Below the pieces are notes generated by a model that did no database searches, was not told the DNA's origin, and worked only from the letters and a program-made list of their open reading frames with translations. A DNA stretch of 64,000 nucleotides from Litorimonas sp965205225 (lineage in GTDB: Bacteria; Pseudomonadota; Alphaproteobacteria; Caulobacterales; Maricaulaceae). This document shows, piece after piece, positions 1 through 8,819 of the stretch. Within the stretch, counting starts at the first letter, position 1. Every line of letters begins with the position of its first letter. Location of the stretch: positions 1,550,001-1,614,000 of the forward strand of contig CBDBFZ010000003.1 of NCBI GenBank assembly GCA_965205225.1, read 5' to 3'. The position numbers were made by a program, and so were the translations under genes.

Positions 1-2
1 TT

Positions 3-266
3 TATCGCCTGCTCTCTTTGCTCAATGAGCATTTGAGCGCGGGGCATTTCGCTTATTGGCAACGGAACAGTGTGCTTGTCTATCGCCATTCTGTCTCACT
101 CAGGGGCGGCGCAAAGATTTCCATCAATCAGGCCCTGGATGTGATGAGCCAGGCACTGGATGCAGCTGAACGCGGCTATCCGGCTGCGCAATATGTCATC
201 TGGGCCGGTAAATCTCCCGAAGACGCACTCGCTGAAGCGCTTGTAGATATCGCCTCTCACAGTTAG
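3..266 (+). CDS. YbjN family protein, C-terminal end (partial)
   Basis: The reading frame is already open at the window edge, so only the last 87 residues are present and the real start lies upstream. The tail contains a helix with regularly spaced Ala/Asp residues followed by the segment YVIWAGKSPEDALAEAL, which resembles the end of alphaproteobacterial YbjN-domain proteins (a type III chaperone-like fold of unclear function). A YbjN gene directly before proC is a common arrangement in this class, and here only 9 bases separate the two. The internal TTG at base 18 is not a credible start, since the frame continues upstream of it. The family call rests on recollection of related tails, not on an alignment. 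Confidence 0.75.
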   Translation, partial: YRLLSLLNEHLSAGHFAYWQRNSVLVYRHSVSLRGGAKISINQALDVMSQALDAAERGYPAAQYVIWAGKSPEDALAEALVDIASHS

Positions 267-275
267 CATAGGTCT

Positions 276-1085
276 ATGAGGCAAACTCACCTGATCGTTG
301 GCGCAGGGAATATGGGCGGTGCCCTGCTCGCTAGCTGGCTCAAGGAATCGCTGGTCAGTCCCAAAAACATCGCCATTCTCGACCCGTCTCCGGGCGTAGA
401 GGCCGTTCACGCGATCGAACGCGGCGCCAAGCATTTTGGCAGCGTTGAAGACATCCCGAAAAATATCCATACCGTTCTACTGTCGATCAAGCCGCAGCTG
501 TTTCCGGAAATCCGGCGACAACTGGCCAACGCCTTGAATGATGGCACCTTGCTCCTCTCAATCATGGCTGGCGTTTCCACGGAAGCGCTCAGAACCACAT
601 TTCCGAACGCCGATATTGTGCGCGCTATGCCCAATCTGCCTGCTGCTATCGGCAAGGGTATTACCGCCTATGTTGCAGATGATACGATGGCGGACAGCGT
701 CATCGCAAATGCCGAGGCGCTTCTGGGTGCAAGCGGCGCTGTGATCCGTGTCGGTTCCAACGATCAGATTAATGCTGTGACAGCCGTTTCAGGGTCAGGC
801 CCCGCCTATCTTTTTCACCTTTGCGAAACTCTCGGCAATGCAGGGAAAGCCGTTGGATTATCATCTGAAACTGCGGCAAAGCTCGCCCGGGAAACAATCA
901 TCGGCGCCAGCGCGCTTCTAGCCGAATCTGACAAATCATCAACAGAGCTTCGCGAAGCTGTAACCTCACCCGGAGGGACAACGCAGGCTGCGCTTGACAT
1001 TCTGATAGATAATGATGGTCTGGAACAATTGATGCGAAAAGCGGTCAAAGCCGCGTTTGAGCGAGCCCGCGAGTTGTCCAACTAG
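276..1085 (+). CDS. proC: pyrroline-5-carboxylate reductase
   Basis: Catalyses the last step of proline synthesis, NAD(P)H-dependent reduction of pyrroline-5-carboxylate, in the cytosol. The 269-residue length is normal. The N-terminus has the Rossmann motif VGAGNMGGALL (about residues 8-18), the middle has VSGSGPAY, and near the end is TSPGGTTQAAL, which together are the ProC signature. It follows the YbjN-like gene by 9 bases and probably shares its transcript. Its stop overlaps the stop of the convergent histidine kinase gene by 4 bases, so both genes end at the same point with no room for a separate terminator. Confidence 0.97.
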   Translation: MRQTHLIVGAGNMGGALLASWLKESLVSPKNIAILDPSPGVEAVHAIERGAKHFGSVEDIPKNIHTVLLSIKPQLFPEIRRQLANALNDGTLLLSIMAGVSTEALRTTFPNADIVRAMPNLPAAIGKGITAYVADDTMADSVIANAEALLGASGAVIRVGSNDQINAVTAVSGSGPAYLFHLCETLGNAGKAVGLSSETAAKLARETIIGASALLAESDKSSTELREAVTSPGGTTQAALDILIDNDGLEQLMRKAVKAAFERARELSN

Positions 1086-2383
1086 CGCGGCAACTGGATC
1101 GTCGCGCGCAGGCCGCCCTTCGGACTATCGTGCAGTTTCAGTCGCCCGCCATGCAGCTGGGCAATATCCCGGGCCACCGCGAGTCCAAGCCCAACGCCTT
1201 CGATATTCTGCGTACGCGCATCGTCCAGACGGGAAAATGGGCGAAGAACATCTTCACGTTTATGCTCTGGGATACCGCCGCCCTCATCATCGACATGAAT
1301 GAAAATATACGAGTCCGTAAATTCAAGCTCTATCATAGGGTTTGTGGCATATTTCCGGGCATTCCCGACAAGGTTCAAGACAGCTCGGCGCAGCTGTTGT
1401 GGTCTGGCTTCGATTGAAACCGGCTCACTCATCTGAAACGGAATATCTTCTTCTTCCGCAATATTAGAGAGAACCATATCTACTCGCACGAGATCCGCTT
1501 CGCCTTGCTCGGCTCCATGCGCAAAATCGAGATAAGCAGACAGCATCGCTTCCATCTCGTCCAGATCGCGTTTGGCGTCAGCGATATCGGCTTTGCTCTC
1601 TGCCATCGCCAAGGCCAGCTTCAAACGGGTCAGCGGCGTGCGAAGATCGTGGCTGACCCCAGCCAACATCAGGGTACGTTGATCGAGATGTCGCCGAATA
1701 CGCTGCCGCATCTTCAAGAAGGACTGTCCGGCGCGGCGAACCTCGACCGGACCATGCGGTTTGTAGGAACCAATATCCTGTCCCTTACCAAACGCATCTG
1801 CGGCGTCGGCAAGCTCGCTTATCGGAAGGCTCTGGCGGCGGATGTAGATGATGGAGATCAGTGTCAGCAGGATAGTCGCTGTTATCAGCCAGAAAATAAA
1901 GACGAAGCCCGTCGGCGCAAAAACACGGTCGCGGGCGGCATAGAATTGCAACACACCCTCATCCACCTGAACGCGAATGTCGATATGATGTGGATAGCGC
2001 GTCGTATCGAACCAGAATGGCTGATCGATGGCGTTCGATAAGGCCCGCCTGATCGATTGATCGAGAACCGAGAAGATATTACGGCGCCGCGACGTTGGCA
2101 GGCTCTCGCCAGGCTTTAGACGTACCGACAACTGCATGTCTGGGCGCAATAGCTTATCCAGCGCTTCTACATTTTCGAAGGTCGGTTCGCGGCCATAAAG
2201 CTGCGTCGCGACAGCGACATCGGCGGCGACGGATTCCGTCAGGTTCGCCGTCACCGTCGCCCAGTGCGCGTTAAAGAAGATGTAGGCGACGATCATCTGC
2301 ATCACGGTAATCGGCAGAATGATAATAAGCAGGCTTCGTCCGAAAATCGATTTCGGGGCAATCTGGCGCAGAGTGAGTGCCAT
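1082..2383 (-). CDS. sensor histidine kinase (EnvZ/OmpB type)
   Basis: An inner-membrane sensor kinase of 433 residues. Two membrane helices (about 16-37 and 158-181) flank a periplasmic sensor of about 120 residues; a HAMP linker follows, then the H-box AGVSHDLRTPLTRLKL with phosphoacceptor His245, the N-box NLVGNARKYA, G1 box VDDEGGGIP and G2 box GVGLGLAVARD of the ATP-binding domain. The layout matches EnvZ. It lies one base downstream of its response regulator and is surely cotranscribed with it. The signal sensed cannot be read from the sequence; by family, osmotic or envelope stress is possible. Confidence 0.93.
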   Translation of the reverse strand: MALTLRQIAPKSIFGRSLLIIILPITVMQMIVAYIFFNAHWATVTANLTESVAADVAVATQLYGREPTFENVEALDKLLRPDMQLSVRLKPGESLPTSRRRNIFSVLDQSIRRALSNAIDQPFWFDTTRYPHHIDIRVQVDEGVLQFYAARDRVFAPTGFVFIFWLITATILLTLISIIYIRRQSLPISELADAADAFGKGQDIGSYKPHGPVEVRRAGQSFLKMRQRIRRHLDQRTLMLAGVSHDLRTPLTRLKLALAMAESKADIADAKRDLDEMEAMLSAYLDFAHGAEQGEADLVRVDMVLSNIAEEEDIPFQMSEPVSIEARPQQLRRAVLNLVGNARKYATNPMIELEFTDSYIFIHVDDEGGGIPEHKREDVLRPFSRLDDARTQNIEGVGLGLAVARDIAQLHGGRLKLHDSPKGGLRATIQLPR

Positions 2384-2384
2384 A

Positions 2385-3098
2385 TCAGCTTTCGGGCACG
2401 GGCTCGGCGACCAGACGGTAACCTTTGCCCCTCACGGTCAGAAGATAGCGCGGTTCAGAGGGGTTTTCCTCCAGCTTACGTCGCAGCCGGGTCATCTGAA
2501 CATCAACGGCACGTTCGCTGTCACCATTGACATTTTCGGACAGAACATACCGCGTCACAGTTCCGCCCCCCTGCCGTGCCAGCAGATCAAACAAGGTCGT
2601 CTCGCTCGTTGTCAGACGCACAATTTCACCGTCCCGTGTCAGAACGCTGTTGCGTAAATCATAGGAAAAGCGCCCGAACGAAATCTCGTCACTGACAGTC
2701 TTGCGGCCAGTTCGGCGAAAGATCGCATCCATACGCAAGAGAAGCTCTTCCGGCTCGAATGGCTTGGACAGGTAATCATCCGCCCCCGCCTTCAAACCCC
2801 GGATCCGATGCGCGGGGTCACCAAGCGCCGTCAGCAGAATCATCGGGATGTCCATATAAGCGCGTAGATCAGCAACAAGGCTTACCCCGTCTTTTCCCGG
2901 CATCATCACATCAACGATCAAGAGGTCATAGGAGAGACTCGTCATCTTTGCGTGCGCATCGGCGGCATCACGCGCCGTCGAAATACGGTAACCTGCCCGC
3001 CCCAGATATTTCGCAAGCAGGTCGCGAATCCTGTTATCATCGTCGATCACGAGCACATGCGTATCGCTACGCTCCAAATATGTTGTTTTCTGATCCAA
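2385..3098 (-). CDS. OmpR-family response regulator
   Basis: Transcription factor partner of the adjacent kinase. The receiver domain (about residues 12-128) has the acidic cluster DDD at 20-21, phosphoacceptor Asp63 in VDVMMPGKDG and Lys112 in LSKPF. The C-terminal winged helix (about 138-232) ends in VRGKGYRL, the typical OmpR/PhoB ending. The start is a TTG codon: AAGGAGT lies just upstream at normal spacing and no ATG fits better. It is divergent from ilvE with about 80 bases between them, so the two promoters must share that gap. Confidence 0.93.
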   Translation of the reverse strand: MDQKTTYLERSDTHVLVIDDDNRIRDLLAKYLGRAGYRISTARDAADAHAKMTSLSYDLLIVDVMMPGKDGVSLVADLRAYMDIPMILLTALGDPAHRIRGLKAGADDYLSKPFEPEELLLRMDAIFRRTGRKTVSDEISFGRFSYDLRNSVLTRDGEIVRLTTSETTLFDLLARQGGGTVTRYVLSENVNGDSERAVDVQMTRLRRKLEENPSEPRYLLTVRGKGYRLVAEPVPES

Positions 3099-3178
3099 TT
3101 TTTACTCCTTTACCGTTCTTATGACTGTTGACTTGCTGCGCTCCAAGTCAAGAATAGGCGATTTGTGAGGAGAGCATC

Positions 3179-4057
3179 ATGCTGGAAAAACCTTATCATG
3201 ATCGAGATGGATATATCTGGGTCGATGGTGAATTTGTCGACTGGCGAGATGCCAAGATTCATATACTGACGCATTCTCTGCATTATGGCTCGGCAGTCTT
3301 CGAAGGCAACCGTGCCTATGAAAGCGAGATATTCCGGCTGACCGATCACTCGGCACGCCTGAAACGCTCGGCGGAATATCTCGGATACGAAATTCCCTAC
3401 ACCGAAGACCAGATCGATGCGGCCTGTCGCGAAACGCTCGCCAAATCCAGTCTGGGTGATGCCTATGTCCGACCTGTCGCCTGGCGTGGCTCAGAAATGA
3501 TGGGCGTGGCGAGTAAGAATAATCTCATCCATCTTGCGATCGCGACTTGGCACTGGGGCAGCTACTTCCCGGACAAGATGAAGGGTATCCGCCTAATGAT
3601 TTCGGACTGGAAACGTCCGGCCCCAGATACGATCCCCTGCAAGTCCAAGGCGGCAGGCCTCTATATGATCTGTACAATGGCGAAGGATAAAGCCACCGCA
3701 ACGGGTTGGGAAGATGCGCTGATGTATGATTGTCGCGGCCGTGTCGCCGAATGCACCGGCGCGCATATCTTCTTTGTCCGTGACGCAGAACTGCATACAC
3801 CGACCAATGATATTCTATTGGACGGCATCACATATGACACTGTGATCAAATTGGCTGAGAAACGGGGCATCACCGTTCATCGCCGGGATATTTATCCCAG
3901 TGAACTTCCGCATTTCGAACAGTGCTTCGTGGTCGGGACGGCTGCCGAAGTTACGCCGGTTCAGGAAATTCAGGGAAATCGCTACATCGTTGGCGATACT
4001 GTGAAACAACTGGCTAGCGACTATGATGCGCTGGTGCGCGGCAAAATCAGCCTGTGA
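3179..4057 (+). CDS. ilvE: branched-chain amino acid aminotransferase
   Basis: PLP-dependent fold-type IV transaminase that interconverts Leu/Ile/Val and their 2-oxo acids with glutamate. At 292 residues it is the usual size. HYGSAVFEGNRAY near the N-terminus is the substrate-loop signature, CKSKAAGLY carries the PLP lysine (about Lys157), and CFVVGTAAEVTPV near residue 250 is the conserved phosphate-binding segment. GAGGAGAG sits just upstream of the ATG. It is divergent from the OmpR/EnvZ-type pair, a linkage often seen in alphaproteobacteria, and convergent with pgsA, which begins in the next base. Confidence 0.95.
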   Translation: MLEKPYHDRDGYIWVDGEFVDWRDAKIHILTHSLHYGSAVFEGNRAYESEIFRLTDHSARLKRSAEYLGYEIPYTEDQIDAACRETLAKSSLGDAYVRPVAWRGSEMMGVASKNNLIHLAIATWHWGSYFPDKMKGIRLMISDWKRPAPDTIPCKSKAAGLYMICTMAKDKATATGWEDALMYDCRGRVAECTGAHIFFVRDAELHTPTNDILLDGITYDTVIKLAEKRGITVHRRDIYPSELPHFEQCFVVGTAAEVTPVQEIQGNRYIVGDTVKQLASDYDALVRGKISL

Positions 4058-4684
4058 TTAGTCTTTGAGCGCGGTTCTCAGATAAAGCGAGCCCGTATAG
4101 ACTGAGAGTATGGCCGCCAACCATAGAAGCGCTAAGCCGGTCATGCGGGCAACCGATGCGATATCCGGGATCAGCGAATCGATCGGCAGATAGGCGCGCG
4201 CCAGTACCCAGACGATCAGGGCGGCGATAGCCATCATCTCAAAGGCTGTTTTCCATTTAGCGAGTTTGGTTGGCCGCATCACCCGGCCTGTGAGGGCTGC
4301 ATGTTCACGGGCTCCGGAGACGAGAATGTCGCGGAACACAATCGCCAATCCGGGCATTAGGAACAACCATTGCCCGCGGGCCGCGATCATGAAGGCGATC
4401 AGGCAACCCGCAACCAGCAGCTTGTCAGCAATCGGATCGATCATTCGACCAAAGCCGGTGACCACGCTCCAACGCCGAGCGAGAAACCCGTCCAGCCAGT
4501 CTGTGAACGCCGCGAGCACGAAGAGCGGCCCAAGAACAACCATTCTTGCGAATGGGCTTCCCCAGCCGAACTCCAGCGACAGAATACCAATGATAAACAC
4601 TGGAATGACGAGAATTCGCAAAATAGTGAGCGCATTGGGCACCCAGTAAAACGGATGCCGTGCAGAGGTGGAAAGATCTGTCAC
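4058..4684 (-). CDS. pgsA: CDP-diacylglycerol--glycerol-3-phosphate 3-phosphatidyltransferase
   Basis: Inner-membrane enzyme that makes phosphatidylglycerol phosphate. The CDP-alcohol phosphotransferase motif is intact (D-x2-DG-x2-AR ... G-x3-D-x3-D), seen in DWLDGFLARR and GRMIDPIAD, with four or more hydrophobic helices around it. I chose the GTG at 4684, preceded by CGAGG, rather than a TTG at 4708, because PgsA proteins begin a few residues before the first membrane helix. It is the last gene of the leftward operon that includes uvrC. A decayed paralogue lies immediately upstream. Confidence 0.92.
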   Translation of the reverse strand: MTDLSTSARHPFYWVPNALTILRILVIPVFIIGILSLEFGWGSPFARMVVLGPLFVLAAFTDWLDGFLARRWSVVTGFGRMIDPIADKLLVAGCLIAFMIAARGQWLFLMPGLAIVFRDILVSGAREHAALTGRVMRPTKLAKWKTAFEMMAIAALIVWVLARAYLPIDSLIPDIASVARMTGLALLWLAAILSVYTGSLYLRTALKD

Positions 4685-4800
4685 GCGCCAACCTCGGATG
4701 AGTGCCAATGGGTCAGGATTTCATATCCGGAAATGATGGAAAACACTGCGGCAATCCAGAGCGAAAGTTCCTCCGCCATCCAGATATAGGCGATCCGGCG

Positions 4801-5424
4801 TTATAGACATCCATCGCCCGCTCCGTTCCGGCCCGAACCTTGTCGAGCCCTTGAGTCAATCAGGGCGAAGCGACGAGCAGGGAGACTACCCAGTATCGCA
4901 AAACCACCTTCCGCATTGGAGAGTTTATTATCCGGACAGCCATAGCGAGACAATTCATACCCTTTGATCAGACCAATCAGGATTTCACGAAACATGATAA
5001 TCCCAACGGGGACTGCAAACGCCCAGCGCATATACCCATTACGATACAACATATACGATAAAGCAATCAGAATGCCGATAGTCAGTAATGTGTCTGCAAT
5101 ATCGTCAAGCCAGCCATATCGCCGCAAAGCACGGCGGGAACTTCCGCCAAACCAGTCATCGAATATGTCGGTTAAGGCGGCAATGATGAACAGGAAAGTG
5201 GTGAGAATGGCAATCTGGGGATCAGGCCAGTTCCAGAGAATGAGGGCCATGATAACCGGCATAATGAGCAGGCTGACAAGGGTCAGTCTTACAAGGGTCA
5301 ATCTTACAAGGGTCAATCTTACAAGGGTCAATCTTACAAGGGTCAATCTTACAAGGGTCAGGCCGTCCACAAAAACACCGCCCGCAGGCGCGTCATCAAT
5401 CGGCTTATTCGTGGAAGTAGTCAT
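4801..5424 (-). pseudogene. degenerate CDP-alcohol phosphotransferase paralogue with expanded LTLVR repeat
   Basis: A PgsA-like membrane protein beginning with an ATG inside the last 20 bases of uvrC. The segment aligns with its neighbour pgsA, but the catalytic motif is degraded: DIFDDWFGG replaces D-x2-DG-x2-AR, while the final DDIAD Asp pair remains. After residue 21 five exact LTLVR repeats plus LTLVS are inserted where PgsA has a single ALTILR, the product of a 15-bp tandem repeat. The last 35 residues lose family likeness, while another frame downstream (about 4683-4800) encodes a PgsA-like tail, RIAYIWMAEELSLWIAAV onward, which points to a frameshift. Probably non-catalytic. A functional non-canonical paralogue cannot be excluded. 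Confidence 0.6.
5276..5360. repeat. 15-bp tandem repeat, 5.7 copies
   Basis: Five nearly identical copies of ACAAGGGTCAATCTT plus ten further bases; the only variation is A to G in the first copy. The unit is a multiple of three, so copy-number change would keep the reading frame of the overlapping CDP-alcohol phosphotransferase paralogue and add or remove LTLVR pentapeptides. Confidence 0.97.
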
Positions 5425-7273
5425 ATATCTGTTGCGCCAGTTTTTGACTGACACCCTCCACTCGAGACAGGTCATCCAGGACTGCGTTTTTCACACCCTT
5501 GGCCGATCCAAAATGCGCGAGCAATGCACGTTTTCGCCCGGGGCCTATACCCGGGATACCATCTAGCGGGTTGGTTTTCATGTCCTTTTTTCGGCGCACC
5601 CTGTGCGTGCCAATTGCAAAGCGGTGCGCTTCATCGCGAAGACGCTGCAAATAATACATGGCCGGATTTCGCGGTGGCAGGGTAAAGGGTTCGCGACCAT
5701 TCATATAGAATGTTTCGCGGCCTGCATTCCGGTCAGGGCCCTTGGCAATCGCCACAAGCGTAATCCGTCCAAGGATGCCCAGCTCATCCAGCACGCCCGT
5801 CACGGCGGATAGCTGCCCCTTGCCCCCATCAATCAACAGAAGATCAGGCCACTCCAGAGAGTCGTCTTTAACCAACCGGGAGAAACGGCGGTGCAGCACC
5901 TCACGCATCATGCCGAAATCATCATTAGTAATTTCCGCCGTCTTGATATTGAATGTTCGGTAGTCACGCTTGCGGAAGCCTTCTGGGCCGGCGACGACAA
6001 ACGCTCCGATGGCATGGCTCCCTTGATTGTGGCTGTTGTCATAGACTTCGATCCGGTTCGGAGACTGGTCCATACCGAATAGCGTCTGTACCTCAGCCAG
6101 CAGCTTTATCTGATTCCGTGTTTCCGCAAGACGCCGCCCCAGAGCTTCCTCTGCATTGCGGCGAGCCGTATCGAGTAGTTTCTTTTTTTCGCCGCGTTGT
6201 GGCACCAGTATTTCAATCCTGCGGTCGGCGCGTTCCGACAGAGCCTGCTCGATCAATAGTCGGTTTGGCAGGTCATGGGATACGAAAATCTGCTTTGGTA
6301 TCGGCTTATCCGCATAAAACTGAGCCATAAAAGCGTCGAGCACTTCCGGCGCACCCTGATCCTTGTCGTGACGCGGGAAATGCGCCCTATTGCCCCAGTT
6401 CTGCCCCGCCCGGAAGAAGAAGACCTGCACGCAACTATGACCTCCGGCCGTATGGATGGCGACAACGTCACCATCGCTAAATGTCCGTGGGTTGATTTTG
6501 CCGAGATTATTATCGTTTATCTTGGCGAGCGCACCAAGCCGGTCGCGGATCTCTGCCGCCTTTTCGAACTTCATCGCTTTGGACGCCATTTCCATATCGG
6601 ACTGGAGACGTTGGCGCAGATTGTCCGACCGCCCTTTGAGGAAGTCCTCCGCATCATTGACCAGCTTGTCATATTCATCCAACGCAATCACACCTGTACA
6701 CGGCGCGGCGCACCGTTTGATCTGGTATTGCAGACATGGACGTGTGCGCGTTTCGTAGATATTGTCCGAGCAGTTTCGCAAACGGAACGCTCGCTGCAAT
6801 GTATCCAGCGTTCGGTTAACTGCCCCCGCGCTAGCAAAAGGACCGTAATAGTCCCCCTCAATCCTGCGCGCGCCGCGATGTTTTACCACTTGCGCCGCCG
6901 GATGGTTCTTGCGGACGAGGATATAGGGAAAGCTTTTATCGTCGCGCAATAGAATGTTGTAACGCGGCTTAAGCTTCTTGATCAGTTGCGCTTCCAGCAG
7001 CAAGGCTTCGACTTCGCTCTCAGTGACGACGAATTCCATATTGGTCGTCGCGCGGATCATGCGCTTGATCCGCGTTGGATGACGATCATAGCGCGTGTAA
7101 GCCGCAACCCGTTTCTTCAAATCCTTTGCTTTGCCGACATAGAGCACGCTGCCATGTTCATCGGTCATGCGATAGACGCCGGGCTTATTCGGTAAGCGCC
7201 GGACATAATACCGAATCCGCTCAGGCCCGAATAATGCCCCGAATAATACCTTGTCACTCCTGCGAGATTGCAT
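5405..7273 (-). CDS. uvrC: excinuclease ABC subunit C
   Basis: Dual-incision nuclease of nucleotide excision repair; acts with UvrA and UvrB. In order it has a GIY-YIG domain (PGVYRM ... VLYVGKAKDLKKR), a Cys-rich segment (RNCSDN ... CLQYQIKRCAAPC), a UVR helix pair, the RNase H-like C-terminal nuclease (VYDNSHNQGSHAIGAFV, LLIDGGKGQL) and helix-hairpin-helix motifs (IPGIGPGRKRALL). I chose the ATG at 7273 (622 residues) because about 20 residues before the GIY domain is usual; the frame remains open to a TTG at 7351, inside the previous gene. Its stop overlaps the next gene by 20 bases. Confidence 0.96.
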   Translation of the reverse strand: MQSRRSDKVLFGALFGPERIRYYVRRLPNKPGVYRMTDEHGSVLYVGKAKDLKKRVAAYTRYDRHPTRIKRMIRATTNMEFVVTESEVEALLLEAQLIKKLKPRYNILLRDDKSFPYILVRKNHPAAQVVKHRGARRIEGDYYGPFASAGAVNRTLDTLQRAFRLRNCSDNIYETRTRPCLQYQIKRCAAPCTGVIALDEYDKLVNDAEDFLKGRSDNLRQRLQSDMEMASKAMKFEKAAEIRDRLGALAKINDNNLGKINPRTFSDGDVVAIHTAGGHSCVQVFFFRAGQNWGNRAHFPRHDKDQGAPEVLDAFMAQFYADKPIPKQIFVSHDLPNRLLIEQALSERADRRIEILVPQRGEKKKLLDTARRNAEEALGRRLAETRNQIKLLAEVQTLFGMDQSPNRIEVYDNSHNQGSHAIGAFVVAGPEGFRKRDYRTFNIKTAEITNDDFGMMREVLHRRFSRLVKDDSLEWPDLLLIDGGKGQLSAVTGVLDELGILGRITLVAIAKGPDRNAGRETFYMNGREPFTLPPRNPAMYYLQRLRDEAHRFAIGTHRVRRKKDMKTNPLDGIPGIGPGRKRALLAHFGSAKGVKNAVLDDLSRVEGVSQKLAQQIYDYFHE

Positions 7274-7325
7274 CTGCGGCGCATGGCTCGGTTTGTCTGA
7301 TTCGGGCGGGGTCACACCGGTAAAT

Positions 7326-7709
7326 CTAGGAGTCCCCGGACTCCACTGCAAATGGCTGGAGCGTAGAAAGAATCAGCCGCTCCAAAGCAATCTCGTGCGT
7401 TGCCTCCAAAACCACCTGCGGGGCACAGCCTGCTATATAGGCTTCACGCCAACGTTCCAGACACAGACACCAGCGATCGCCAGCTTTCAGGCCCGGAAAC
7501 CGATATTGCGGCATCGGCGTGCTGAGATCATTTCCCTTTGCTTTCGAGAAGGCCAGAAAATCATCCGTCATGACAGCACAAACAATATGTCGCCCCCTGT
7601 CCGTGGGACCGGTTTCACAACATCCGTTCCGAAAATATCCCGTCACAGGATCAACCGAACAGGATCGTAGTGGCGTTCCGAGCACATTGCGTGAGCGGGA
7701 TTCGCTCAT
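7326..7709 (-). CDS. DUF2237 family protein
   Basis: Small cytosolic protein of 127 residues with the DUF2237 pattern: NVLGTPLRSC, TGYFRNGCCETG, DRGRHIVCAVMTDDFL, GNDLSTPMPQYRFPGLKAGD and WCLCLERWREA. Members have several conserved Cys residues and no established function; some are annotated only as conserved hypothetical. It overlaps folB by 4 bases (ATGA) and precedes uvrC, so it is translationally coupled within the operon. Nothing in the context assigns a role beyond cotranscription with pterin genes. Confidence 0.88.
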   Translation of the reverse strand: MSESRSRNVLGTPLRSCSVDPVTGYFRNGCCETGPTDRGRHIVCAVMTDDFLAFSKAKGNDLSTPMPQYRFPGLKAGDRWCLCLERWREAYIAGCAPQVVLEATHEIALERLILSTLQPFAVESGDS

Positions 7710-8107
7710 CTCGACTTCACAATTTCGACGCCTGCGGCATCAGCCTTGAGCAGTGCTTGTGGTTTCGCGATAGAGACAGCGACGCGTTTGACGCGTGCAT
7801 CGGCACATAAGGCCCAATCCGCGATCCGTTCGGCCAGAGTCTCGACCAGTTGCACATGGGCTTCCAGAGCAAGTTCCTCGGCCTTGTTCGCCACCAGACC
7901 ATAATCCAGTGTTTCATGCAGGCGATCCTGTTCGGGCAAGACCATGTCGCCCATATCCAGTTCAATGTCGATAATGACAGGCTGGGTGGCTTCATGCTCA
8001 TGTGGATGAACACCGATACTGGCTTGAATAAGCAAACCCCGTACAAATATCCGGGTTGAGCTTTCGGGCTTGCGGCCAAATCGGCGGAAAACAGGACGAC
8101 GCGTCAT
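7706..8107 (-). CDS. folB: dihydroneopterin aldolase
   Basis: Folate-pathway enzyme that cleaves or epimerises 7,8-dihydroneopterin, or a FolX-type paralogue acting on the triphosphate. The sequence RIFVRGLLIQASIGVHPHE is the FolB N-terminal strand and turn; ETLDYGLVANKAEELA contains the DYG segment, and VETLAERIADWAL the conserved Glu region. The ATG at 8107 starts one base past the stop of the preceding SDR gene and is preferred to an in-frame TTG at 8119. The pterin context (SDR of FolM type plus a PTPS-fold protein) suggests a pterin-modifying unit rather than folate alone. Confidence 0.88.
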   Translation of the reverse strand: MTRRPVFRRFGRKPESSTRIFVRGLLIQASIGVHPHEHEATQPVIIDIELDMGDMVLPEQDRLHETLDYGLVANKAEELALEAHVQLVETLAERIADWALCADARVKRVAVSIAKPQALLKADAAGVEIVKSR

Positions 8108-8108
8108 A

Positions 8109-8819
8109 TCAAGGCTCAAAGTTTAAGTGCTGACCGCCATCCACGGCGATCATTTGTCCCGTAACGGATTGGGCTGACAGCAAATATCGAACAGCCGCTA
8201 CGATATCATCTGGCGGAGAGCCATTGCCGAGCAATGTGCTCATCTTCTCGCGCTCAAAATCATCCTTACCCTGTATGAAGTTTCGCAGCGTCGGACCCGG
8301 TCCGATGGCATTGACCCGGACATCAGGAGCGAAAGCTTGCGCCATGGTTTTCGTGGCCCAGAGGAGCCCGGCCTTGGCGACACCATAGGTGAAAAAGCCT
8401 GGATCAGGTCTCAACATGCGCTGATCAATCATATTCACGATCGCGCCGCGGCCTGGTGTTTGCGCCGCGAACCGTTGCGACAGAGTCAGCGCAGCCCGGA
8501 GATTGACGTCGATATGATGATCAAATGTCGCATTCGTGAAGTCTCCCGCCGCATCATCATCAAAAGTCGATGCATTATTGATCAGTGCATAGATGGGGGA
8601 TCCAAGCGCCTGTCTCGCCGCATCAATCAGGCCGTCAACATCACTGGGCACGCGCAGATTAGCTCTGACCGTTACGCCGCCAAGGTCTTTCGCTAAGGCT
8701 TCGGCAGGCGCAGACGATGTTTTGTAGTGAACGCAGACCGTCCAACCATCGCCCGCCAAGCCGCGTGAAATATGAGCGCCGATACGCGCCGCGCCGCCTG
8801 TAACGAGAACCGTTTTCAT
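8109..8819 (-). CDS. SDR family oxidoreductase, pteridine reductase-like
   Basis: A 236-residue short-chain dehydrogenase. The nucleotide-binding motif reads TGGAARIG, the TGxxxRxG form typical of pteridine reductases and FolM rather than the usual TGxxxGxG. It also has NNAS, an active-site YGVAKAG (Tyr-x3-Lys) and DGGQHLN at the end. The start overlaps the QueD-like stop by 4 bases, and the stop is one base before folB. Likely reaction by family and context: NADPH-dependent reduction of a dihydropterin. Substrate is inferred. Confidence 0.8.
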   Translation of the reverse strand: MKTVLVTGGAARIGAHISRGLAGDGWTVCVHYKTSSAPAEALAKDLGGVTVRANLRVPSDVDGLIDAARQALGSPIYALINNASTFDDDAAGDFTNATFDHHIDVNLRAALTLSQRFAAQTPGRGAIVNMIDQRMLRPDPGFFTYGVAKAGLLWATKTMAQAFAPDVRVNAIGPGPTLRNFIQGKDDFEREKMSTLLGNGSPPDDIVAAVRYLLSAQSVTGQMIAVDGGQHLNFEP

